28,036 nucleotides of DNA from NCBI GenBank assembly GCA_025455125.1, contig JALONE010000002.1:1-28036 (forward strand). The letters are read 5' to 3'. This DNA comes from Bacteroidota bacterium (lineage in GTDB: Bacteria > Bacteroidota > Ignavibacteria > UBA10030). A program made the translations under genes and the position numbers. The notes below the pieces were generated by a model. The model was given only the letters and a program-made list of their open reading frames with translations, was not told the DNA's origin and did not search any database. Of the stretch, positions 7,895-14,590 are shown piece after piece; position 1 is the first letter of the stretch; every line of letters starts with the position of its first letter.

Positions 7895-8683
7895 ATGAAC
7901 CGCCTCGCTTCATCGTTCATCGCCGCTTTCTCCGTGTTCATCCTGGTCGGTTGCAGTCCGAACAGCGATCCCGCTTCTTCAACATCCGGCACGCCGGTTC
8001 GGATCAGTTTATCCCTCGGCTCTATGGATGCCGGGATGCTCAAGAACTCCTTCACCGATGCGGCCGATTCGCTTCAGATCGACAGCGCGGTGGTCGTATT
8101 TTCGCGCATCAAATTCACATCGCGCATTGACAGTGTAATCGTCGATTCTACTGGCGAAGACATTGGGGAGATCGAGCGTGAACTGGAAGTGACCTTCCGC
8201 GGACCCTTTGTCGTGCACGTTGAACCGCAGTCGGTTGTCTCCTTTGCGAATCAGCGTCTTCCGGCCGGCAACTACAACGGGATCACGCTGAAGGTGCACC
8301 GCCTCATTCCGGGTGAGCGATACGACGACAGTCATGAGTTCAACGGACGAGGCCGAGGTGCACTCGACACGCTTGCCTATGGTGCAAGCCTGCTCGTTTG
8401 GGGAAAAGTGCTGAAGAATGGCGAATGGGTTCCCTTCAAGTTTGCCTTCGACGGCGAGCTCCAATACAAGCTGCGCGGCAACTTTGTGGTCGGCGATGGC
8501 GGAACGATCGACATTGCGTTGCGATTCGACCCGGCGCTCTGGTTCCGCGATGTTCGGAGCGGTGCCCTCCTTGACCCAACGGACACATCGCTCAGGGGTG
8601 AGATCCGAAAAGCCATTCAACGCTCGTTCATGAACATGCGCGCCGGCCGAGACGGCAACCGGGACGGACATCCGGACAACTGA
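7895..8683 (+). CDS. DUF4382-like lipoprotein
   Basis: 262 residues. GGAG five bases before the ATG supports this start. The leader ends in a lipobox, LVGC, with C20 as the likely lipidated residue. The mature part is mostly beta and resembles the DUF4382 family: an early SLSLGSMDAG block, a central RLPAGNYNGITLKV motif, and a late IDIALRFDP segment. The C-terminus ends in DGNRDGHPDN, an acidic loop that could bind calcium. Proteins of this family are envelope-associated and mostly uncharacterised. The gene stands alone between two 157-bp direct repeats. It has a palindromic operator upstream and a strong terminator downstream, making it a self-contained cassette. Confidence 0.8.
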   Translation: MNRLASSFIAAFSVFILVGCSPNSDPASSTSGTPVRISLSLGSMDAGMLKNSFTDAADSLQIDSAVVVFSRIKFTSRIDSVIVDSTGEDIGEIERELEVTFRGPFVVHVEPQSVVSFANQRLPAGNYNGITLKVHRLIPGERYDDSHEFNGRGRGALDTLAYGASLLVWGKVLKNGEWVPFKFAFDGELQYKLRGNFVVGDGGTIDIALRFDPALWFRDVRSGALLDPTDTSLRGEIRKAIQRSFMNMRAGRDGNRDGHPDN

Positions 8684-8712
8684 CGCGGCGTTCGACGACA
8701 CAAGATGACGAG

Positions 8713-8736
8713 AGGGCTCTTCGGAGCCCTTTTTTT
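8713..8736 (+). terminator. Rho-independent terminator
   Basis: A perfect 7-bp stem, AGGGCTC/GAGCCCT, closes a TTCG tetraloop and is followed by six T (seven counting the stem's last T). It lies 30 bases after the lipoprotein stop and should end that transcript. Confidence 0.9.
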
Positions 8737-8828
8737 CATATGGGAAAGTTGGGACAATCGTTTGGCTCGACTCCCGGCTTCTTAAGCTGCCGGGAGAGCA
8801 CTTCTGGGAAAGCGCTTCGGCTGACGTT

Positions 8829-8985
8829 CCAAGATCGCAAGAGACAAGAGCCAAACAAGTGCCAATAACCAACCCGCCAAGAGCCAATGGCGGTGTTATG
8901 AGCAGAGCGCACAAGGATACAAATTCAAATATCCATCCGTGCTTATCCGCATTTCATCCGTGGCTATCCGTGTTCGTCTTTGAAC
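8829..8985. repeat. 157-bp direct repeat, copy 2
   Basis: This is the second copy of the repeat at 7620-7776. The gene-free stretch 8684-9038 (355 bases) contains the lipoprotein terminator, an unremarkable segment at about 8740-8828, this repeat, and about 50 unassigned bases before the end of the T9SS cargo gene. No RNA gene was seen. The 1209-bp offset between copies means recombination would excise the lipoprotein cassette exactly. Confidence 0.93.
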
Positions 8986-9038
8986 TTGGGTTGGCCGGGG
9001 GTGTTAGACTCCCGGAGCGCGGTCATCTTCGCATCCCA

Positions 9039-9836
9039 TCATTTCAGCAACGTCATCTTCCTCACTCGCACCTCGTTCCCCGCCTGTAACCGATACACAT
9101 ACACGCCGCTCGGCATATCCGATGCGTCCCACGCCACCGTGTGACTCCCCGGCCCCTTCTCCTCGTTCACTAGCACCGCAACCTCGCGTCCACTAATGTC
9201 ATGGACAGAGACTCGAACAAATCCGAAATCCGCAATCCGAAATCCGAGTTGAGTTGTTGGATTGAACGGATTGGGATAGTTCTGCTCCAGCTGCATTGTG
9301 GTCGGCACCGCTTCGTCAGCAACGCTCGTCGCGGATGAGACCGTGATCGACTTGTTGGGGGCGTGATTCCAGGCGTCGCCTCCGCTTCCGCTGAGGAGGT
9401 TGACGCTGTTGCCCGTCGCATAGAGCGTTGCCGACCCCGGCGTGGAAGGAGCTGTGTAGGCGAAATTGAAGGTCGTTGTTCCAGACACAGGCGCTCGCGG
9501 GGTTTGGTGCGTCAGCTCACCGCTGATCAATTGCAGGCCGCCGCCAACGCTGGCTTCCAGCGTCCCATTGCTCGCGGCAAGATTCACTCCCGCCGCCGCA
9601 AGCGGACCGCCGGCGATGGTCACCAGGTAATTCCCTTTTTCGCCTGGTGTGAGCGTGCTCGGACCGACGATCTCGACGGTGACACCGTTGTTACTCGGAC
9701 CGTGACACGTGCAGCCAGCGCCGTTCTTCTGTGTCATCGATGTGATCCCACCCGAGTATCCAAGCACGAGCAATGACGAGAGGGCGATTCCCGCAATCGC
9801 CAAGACATGTGCGGAGCGTGTGGTAAGTTTCGGCAT
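9039..9836 (-). CDS. T9SS-exported protein, choice-of-anchor V-like, with C-terminal sorting domain
   Basis: 265 residues. A signal peptide (about 1-28) is followed by a Reelin-like/choice-of-anchor V domain beginning GAGCTCHG; cysteines C42 and C44 with H45 form CxCH, one residue short of a heme-c CxxCH. The last 85 or so residues are a type A T9SS sorting domain: NYPNPFNP, DISGREV, GVYVYRL and a basic KMTLLK end. The protein should pass through Sec to the periplasm, then through the T9SS to the surface or medium, with the sorting domain removed. GAGG six bases before the ATG supports the start. An exact four-copy heptamer array encodes part of the sorting domain. It is divergent from the M28 peptidase gene. 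The mature function is unknown. Confidence 0.87.
   Translation of the reverse strand: MPKLTTRSAHVLAIAGIALSSLLVLGYSGGITSMTQKNGAGCTCHGPSNNGVTVEIVGPSTLTPGEKGNYLVTIAGGPLAAAGVNLAASNGTLEASVGGGLQLISGELTHQTPRAPVSGTTTFNFAYTAPSTPGSATLYATGNSVNLLSGSGGDAWNHAPNKSITVSSATSVADEAVPTTMQLEQNYPNPFNPTTQLGFRIADFGFVRVSVHDISGREVAVLVNEEKGPGSHTVAWDASDMPSGVYVYRLQAGNEVRVRKMTLLK
9220..9247. repeat. Four-copy 7-nt tandem array (AATCCGM) within a coding region
   Basis: Four exact consecutive AATCCG plus A/C heptamers lie inside the sorting-domain part of the T9SS cargo gene, encoding the segment around FRIADFGF. On the coding strand the word is NGGATTN, the same form as the non-coding array at 11464-11498. Seven is not a multiple of three, so gain or loss of one copy would shift the frame. 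Confidence 0.9.
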
Positions 9837-9959
9837 TCGGAACCTCGCATGTGTTGTGGTGGGGACTTGTCTTCATAAACGATTTCCATCTGCTTGCGGT
9901 TCCAGATCTCTTCTCGTATGAGGTAACTCGTCCCTTTGCTGGTGCTGGCGTCAGAATTC

Positions 9960-9988
9960 TTGCTCAGTCCCGCACTTTGTCTTACATT
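9960..9988 (+). promoter_or_regulatory. Possible promoter, TTGCTC-N17-TACATT
   Basis: Two four-of-six matches to sigma-70 boxes with 17-base spacing lie 34 bases before the M28 peptidase start, in the divergent spacer 9837-10022. This is a weak candidate. No operator was recognised in this spacer. Confidence 0.27.
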
Positions 9989-10022
9989 GATGCAATTCCT
10001 CTCACCGATATCGGAGACCCTC

Positions 10023-11465
10023 ATGCGTCGTTCGTTCCTGCTGCTCGTTGTCTTCCTGCTCTCTCTCTCGAGTTTGTCTGCACAGACCCTTGCCGTCGAC
10101 GATCCCGTTCTGAAGAACATCTGGTTCGATGCCATGGACTCAACTCAGTTGCCGCGGCTGGCGCACGAACTTCTCGAGGTCATCGGTCCCCGTGTCGTCG
10201 GAACGCCACAAATGATGCAGGCGAACGACTGGGTCGTCTCGACCTACAAGGCATGGAACGTCGAGGCCCGCAACGAGCAATACGGACAGTGGCGCGGTTG
10301 GGAACGGGGTGTCACGCACATCGACCTCCTCGAGCCTCGCGTGCGCACGTTGGAAGGAACGATGCTCGCCTGGAGCCCCGGAACAAAGAAGAACGGTGTG
10401 AAAGCTGAGTGCATTATTCTTCCCGATGTGACCTTCGACAGCCTCAAGGCGAAGCGCGAGCGAGAGACAAAGGCCTGGGGCGAACGCATTCGAAAGACAG
10501 GATTCCGTTCGGATACATTGGCCAATGTTCTCGAGCAAGCGGGCGCCGTTGGCGTGATCAGTTCAATGTGGTCCCAAGGCTGGGGAGCGCGGAGAATCTT
10601 CGGAACGAAGGCACAGACGGCTCCGGTCGTCGACCTGAGTCTTGAAGATTACGGGATGGTCTATCGCCTCATCGAATCCGGAAACAAGCCGGTCGTTCGG
10701 ATCTTCGCAGAGTCGAAGTTCCTCGCACCGCAGCCGGCTTTCAATACGATCGGCATGATCCGCGGCACGGAAAAGCCGGAAGAGTATGTCATCTTCTCCG
10801 CACACCTGGACTCATGGGACGGCGCAACCGGCGCGACCGACAACGGTACCGGAACTATCATCATGATGGAAGCGATGCGCATCCTGAAGAAGTACTATCC
10901 AAATCCCAAGCGGACGATTCTCGCCGGGCACTGGGGAAGCGAGGAGCAGGGATTGAATGGATCGCGCGCTTTTGTGGCCGACCATCCGGAGATCGTTGCA
11001 AAGGCGCAAGCCGTGTTCAACCAGGACAACGGCACCGGACGTGTGGTCAACATGAGCGCGCAGGGATTTGTCAACGCGGGAGAATTTCTTGCCCGGTGGC
11101 TTACGCGTGTTCCGTCTGAGGTCACACGCCACATTCAATTGGGTCTTCCCGGAATGCCCGGCGGCGGTGGATCGGACAACGCGTCATTTACTACCGTTGG
11201 CGCACCCGGATTCGGCCTTGGGTCGAATTCGTGGGACTATTTCGCGTACACGTGGCACACGAACCGCGACACGTACGACAAGCTCGTCTTTGATGAGATC
11301 AAGAACAACGTCGTCCTCGCCGCCTCGCTTGCCTATCTCGCCTCCGAGGATCCGCAGTTCGTCCCCCGCGAGAAGCGCGTGATGCCCATTGATCCAAAGA
11401 CCGGCCAACCGCGTCCTTGGCCGCAGATGCGGGGAGAACCGGATCGGGTGGGAGGGGGGAGGTAA
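10023..11465 (+). CDS. Secreted M28-family metallopeptidase
   Basis: 480 residues from the ATG preceded by GGAGA; an in-frame start 87 bases upstream would add a poor leader. A signal peptide spans about 1-21 (cleavage after LSA). The zinc-binding set of M28 aminopeptidases is complete: H261 (SAHLDSW), D273 (TDNGTG), catalytic E307 with ligand E308 (GSEEQG), D335 (NQDNG) and H412 (WHTNRDTYD). A PA-like insert probably occupies about 120-235. It should release N-terminal amino acids from peptides in the periplasm or outside the cell. The downstream amidohydrolase and DPP-IV genes on the same strand suggest shared peptide catabolism. The stop codon overlaps a heptamer array. Confidence 0.9.
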   Translation: MRRSFLLLVVFLLSLSSLSAQTLAVDDPVLKNIWFDAMDSTQLPRLAHELLEVIGPRVVGTPQMMQANDWVVSTYKAWNVEARNEQYGQWRGWERGVTHIDLLEPRVRTLEGTMLAWSPGTKKNGVKAECIILPDVTFDSLKAKRERETKAWGERIRKTGFRSDTLANVLEQAGAVGVISSMWSQGWGARRIFGTKAQTAPVVDLSLEDYGMVYRLIESGNKPVVRIFAESKFLAPQPAFNTIGMIRGTEKPEEYVIFSAHLDSWDGATGATDNGTGTIIMMEAMRILKKYYPNPKRTILAGHWGSEEQGLNGSRAFVADHPEIVAKAQAVFNQDNGTGRVVNMSAQGFVNAGEFLARWLTRVPSEVTRHIQLGLPGMPGGGGSDNASFTTVGAPGFGLGSNSWDYFAYTWHTNRDTYDKLVFDEIKNNVVLAASLAYLASEDPQFVPREKRVMPIDPKTGQPRPWPQMRGEPDRVGGGR

Positions 11466-11501
11466 TTGTGGATTGGGGATTGTGGATTGGGGATTGGGGG
11501 G
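11446..11501 (+). other. G-tract cluster (possible G-quadruplex)
   Basis: Plus-strand runs of 3, 3, 6, 4, 4 and 6 G are packed into 56 bases covering the last codons and stop of the M28 gene and the start of the following spacer. Loops are short except for one of about 15 bases. Folding in RNA or DNA is possible but untested. Confidence 0.4.
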
Positions 11502-11588
11502 ATATGAAAGCAATTGGGTGATGAGGAGATTGAGTGATGGGGGAACTGGACAATTGGTGATTTGTGATTTGTGATTGTTGATTGAGGG
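11464..11588. repeat. Composite 7-nt/8-nt/7-nt word array filling a spacer
   Basis: Five GATTGKG-type heptamers (11464-11498) are followed, after a short break, by five TTGGGTGA-type octamers (11514-11553) and then five TTKGTGA-type heptamers (11554-11588). Apart from about 15 bases, the 131-base gap between the M28 and amidohydrolase genes is built of such words. It overlaps the upstream stop codon and runs into the region holding the GGAG before the next start. Confidence 0.75.
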
Positions 11589-11596
11589 AGTCTGGA

Positions 11597-13018
11597 GTGC
11601 ATATTCTGGGAACCGGGATGCTGTGGTTCTTTATCTTGCTGTGTGTGCCTTCGTTCGCACAGCAGCTTCCTCGCTACGACGTGGTCATCGTCGGGGGGCG
11701 GGTGATGGACCCGGAGCGGCGGTTTGATCAGATCGCCAATGTCGGCATCGTCGGCGGATCGATCCGGGAGATCTCATCGCAGCCACTTGTCGGGAAAAGA
11801 ACGATCTCCGCGAAAGGGCTTGTCGTCGCGCCGGGATTCATCGACGTTCTCTCATACGATCCGGTGGAACCCGGCGTTTGGAACAAGCTTGCTGACGGGG
11901 TGACGACCGCTCTCGCGATGCATGGCGGCGCGTCCGATCCGGAACGATGGTATCCAACGATGGAGCGTCGTCGTCCGCCAATCCACTACGGCGCTTCGTT
12001 CTTCTATTCCGAAGCCCGTCGACGATACCAGGACGACATCTACAAGCCGGTCGCCGCCGAGGATATTCCGCGCCTTGCGGCAATGGCGGAACGCGCGCTG
12101 AAGCACGGCGCACTCGGTGTTTCCTTCAGCCTGGAATATGTCCCCGGCATCACGCGAGATGAAATTCTGCCATTGATGCGTCTCGCCAAACGCTACGATG
12201 TTCCTGCGTTCTTCCATGTACGCTATTCAGATATGGAAGAACCGGGAACGAACATCGACGCATTACGCGAGGTGCTGGAGTACGCACAAGAGACGGGTGC
12301 GGCAGTCCACATCGATCACATCGCGAGCACGGGGGGAACGTTCTCGATGACGCAATCGCTCGCGATGATCGATGACGCGCGAGCGAAGGGAGCGGATGTT
12401 ACGGCATGCATCTATCCCTACACCTTTTGGGGAACGTATCTGAACTCCGCGCGATTCAACAGCGGGTGGCAGCAGCGTTTTCGCATCTCGTATGGGGATC
12501 TTCAATTGGCGGGTTCCACCGAACGATTGACGCAGGAATCGTTCCAGCGATATCGCCGGCAGGGAAAGCTTGCTGTTGCGTATGCGATTCCCGAAGAGGA
12601 TGTCCGAGCCGCACTCCGTGCTCCCTACGTGATGATCGGAAGCGATGCGATTCTCGAACCGGGCTTCAACAATCACCCCCGTGCGTCAGGGACATTCTCG
12701 CGCACGATCGCAACGTATGTTCGCGAACAGCGCGTCCTGACATTGATGGATGCACTCGCGAAGATGACCCTCCTCCCAGCGCAACGGCTGGAGCAGGCAA
12801 TTCCAGCGATGAAGAAGAAAGGTCGGCTGCACGTTGGTGCCGATGCGGACATCGCCATCTTCGACCCGGACCAGATCCGTGACCGCGCCACGGTGGAGCA
12901 CCCAGAACTGCGCTCGACCGGCATTCCTTATGTCCTTGTCTCCGGGCGTGTCGTCATTGAGGAAGGCAAGCTTCAGCATCAAGTTCGTGCTGGCGAAGCC
13001 ATTCGAGGCGGGGCGTAA
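11597..13018 (+). CDS. D-aminoacylase-like amidohydrolase with altered metal motif
   Basis: 473 residues from a GTG with GGAG six bases upstream; TTG at 11582 and ATG at 11633 are alternatives. A hydrophobic leader ends near FAQQ, so it is probably exported. The fold is the amidohydrolase/N-acyl-D-amino-acid deacylase type: an APGFIDV strand, FFHVRYSD, HIDHIASTGG, a MIGSDA aspartate and a C-terminal GADADIAIFDP small domain. The first metal-binding HxH, normally HTH after FID, is replaced by LSY (residues 85-87), so only the second metal site can be complete. This resembles a subfamily in which the alpha site is dispensable. It may remove acyl groups or peptides containing D-residues, for example from cell-wall material; the substrate is unproven. 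Confidence 0.82.
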   Translation: MHILGTGMLWFFILLCVPSFAQQLPRYDVVIVGGRVMDPERRFDQIANVGIVGGSIREISSQPLVGKRTISAKGLVVAPGFIDVLSYDPVEPGVWNKLADGVTTALAMHGGASDPERWYPTMERRRPPIHYGASFFYSEARRRYQDDIYKPVAAEDIPRLAAMAERALKHGALGVSFSLEYVPGITRDEILPLMRLAKRYDVPAFFHVRYSDMEEPGTNIDALREVLEYAQETGAAVHIDHIASTGGTFSMTQSLAMIDDARAKGADVTACIYPYTFWGTYLNSARFNSGWQQRFRISYGDLQLAGSTERLTQESFQRYRRQGKLAVAYAIPEEDVRAALRAPYVMIGSDAILEPGFNNHPRASGTFSRTIATYVREQRVLTLMDALAKMTLLPAQRLEQAIPAMKKKGRLHVGADADIAIFDPDQIRDRATVEHPELRSTGIPYVLVSGRVVIEEGKLQHQVRAGEAIRGGA

Positions 13019-13024
13019 TAAGCG

Positions 13025-13046
13025 TGTGACATCGGTCATTATGACC
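13025..13046. promoter_or_regulatory. Second Crp/Fnr-like site plus adjoining palindrome
   Basis: TGTGACATCGGTCATT (13025-13040) matches 14 of 16 bases of the reverse complement of the palindrome core at 7806-7821. It overlaps a second exact inverted repeat, GGTCAT-T-ATGACC (13034-13046). It lies 149 bases before the beta-propeller lipoprotein start and just after the amidohydrolase stop. It could be a shared operator of the two lipoprotein genes. Confidence 0.6.
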
Positions 13047-13188
13047 GCTCGGACGTAGAAATTTCCTTTCGCCTGTGTGCTCAATCACTCAATTTCAGCT
13101 GGAAACTCCCTTAATTACTGGGTACAGGGCTTGTAATTATGTGCATATAGACGCGGGGCTTGTGAATGAAGGATCTTTGGAGGCAATA

Positions 13189-14406
13189 ATGAAGAGGCTG
13201 ATAGTAATTGGAGCGATGAGTTTTCTCTTTCTCGCGGGATGCGAGAAGGCGGTGGAGCCTGCCGTGCAAGGGGTTCCAGATCAGACTGACGGCCGAATCA
13301 CCGTCATCAACGACGAAGCAAAATTGGCTGGCCGCGTGACGGTTCGCGATGAAGATATGACGATCTCTTCCGGATTGCCGAAAGCAGCGGCGCCGCTCGC
13401 GTTTTCGCTGAAGTTGAATTCCGAGATCACACCGCCGACCGTTGGTGGACAGAAACTTCAGGCGACGTCCGTTGTGTTGAACGCCAACTTTGCATACGTC
13501 AGCTACAACATGCAGGGATTGAGCGCCATTGGTGCCATTGACGTTGTTCAAGTGAAGGGTGTGAAGAACGCCGTTATTCGCGCATCCGTCCAGTTCGCGG
13601 ATACGGACATCAATAACGTGTTCTTCGACAACAACAAGGTCTATCTGGCAGAAGCATCCGGGAATCCGGCGTACGATTCCCCATCGTTCGTCGAAGCACT
13701 GGTTTCTAACGGCGGCAAACTCCAACTGAACGGGAATGCGAAGCGCATGTTGAGCAGTTATGCCGCAACGTCGGTCGTCGCAAGCAATGGAAAGGTCTAT
13801 GCAACGACTGGAAATACCGGTGGATTGTATGTTCTCACACAGAACAGCACGTTGGATGTCGAGTCTTTCACATCGCTGGAGGATGCGCGATGGGTCGACC
13901 TTGATGCGAATTACGTTGTTGTCGCACAGGGAACGCCAGGACGTCTCTCTGTGTTCAATCGTTCTACGATGGCGTTGTTGAATACATACTCCGTTCCCGG
14001 TGCAACGATCGCGGAATCGAAATCCACCGTTCGCGTCATCGGTGGCAAGGGGCTCTTCGCCGCTGGTGATGCCGGAGTGCAACTGGTGAATCTCGCCACT
14101 GGCACAATCGTTGGTTCGCTCCCGCGCGTCACAGTCAGCGGTCTAGACCCATCCGTGACCGTTACAAACGCCGTCGATGCGGCAGGGGCGTATGTCTATA
14201 TATCGAATGGCGAGGCTGGCATCTACGTTGCACAAGCTTCTCAAGCGCTGGAGAACCTGAGTGGGAACACAACGGTGACCTTGACAACGCTCGGTAAGCT
14301 TCAATTCGCAAGCCTGCAATCCGCAAATCATGTGGCGTTCGATGGAAAGCAGATCGCCGTCGCGGCGGGACTTGGCGGCGTGAAGCTGGTGGATATGACA
14401 GAGTAG
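13189..14406 (+). CDS. Beta-propeller (LVIVD-like) lipoprotein
   Basis: 405 residues. The start is set by GGAGG five bases before the ATG and by the lipoprotein leader that follows, ending LAGC with lipidation at C18; a longer in-frame extension has no leader. After a linker rich in charged residues, the protein shows about six or seven repeats of the type AYVSYN, KVYLAE, KVYATTG, YVVVAQG, GLFAAGD, YVYISNG and IAVAAG. This is the pattern of LVIVD-type propellers. It is expected on the outer membrane or in the periplasm as a binding scaffold. No active-site residues were recognised. A heptamer array covers the stop codon and a terminator follows. It shares an operator-like site with the lipoprotein at 7895. 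Confidence 0.78.
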   Translation: MKRLIVIGAMSFLFLAGCEKAVEPAVQGVPDQTDGRITVINDEAKLAGRVTVRDEDMTISSGLPKAAAPLAFSLKLNSEITPPTVGGQKLQATSVVLNANFAYVSYNMQGLSAIGAIDVVQVKGVKNAVIRASVQFADTDINNVFFDNNKVYLAEASGNPAYDSPSFVEALVSNGGKLQLNGNAKRMLSSYAATSVVASNGKVYATTGNTGGLYVLTQNSTLDVESFTSLEDARWVDLDANYVVVAQGTPGRLSVFNRSTMALLNTYSVPGATIAESKSTVRVIGGKGLFAAGDAGVQLVNLATGTIVGSLPRVTVSGLDPSVTVTNAVDAAGAYVYISNGEAGIYVAQASQALENLSGNTTVTLTTLGKLQFASLQSANHVAFDGKQIAVAAGLGGVKLVDMTE

Positions 14407-14435
14407 TAAGTAGGGAGTATTGAGTATTAAGTAGT
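14401..14435. repeat. Five-copy 7-nt array (RAGTAKK) overlapping a stop codon
   Basis: Five heptamers, each an RAGTA followed by two G/T bases, run without a break in phase and begin with the last codon and TAG stop of the propeller lipoprotein gene. The same RAGTANN family occurs at 24810-24865. Confidence 0.8.
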
Positions 14436-14449
14436 AGAGGAGAATCCTT

Positions 14450-14490
14450 GGCGGGTTGTGGCGGTTAGTGCTACGACCCGCCTTTCTTGT
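14450..14490 (+). terminator. Rho-independent terminator with 13-bp stem
   Basis: GGCGGGTTGTGGC pairs with GCTACGACCCGCC, including two G-T wobbles, around a 7-base loop, and is followed by TTTCTTGT. It lies 43 bases after the propeller lipoprotein stop and separates that gene from the peptidase gene. Confidence 0.82.
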
Positions 14491-14590
14491 GTACGCGAGC
14501 GTTCCTTTTGTCCCATTCCGCTTTCTTCTCTCCTCGTTTTGTCGTACGTTCTCACCTGCTCATCTCACACAATTCGAGGATATCTCCATC

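Noticed and set aside
9220..9247. Short-repeat array as a CRISPR
   Set aside because: The units are 7 nt with no spacers and no cas genes are present; it is a tandem heptamer.
9160..9836. Heme c attachment site in the T9SS cargo protein
   Set aside because: The motif is CxCH, not CxxCH, so heme attachment is not supported.
13075..13188. Upstream extension of the propeller lipoprotein
   Set aside because: It would bury the lipoprotein leader; GGAGG precedes the ATG at 13189.
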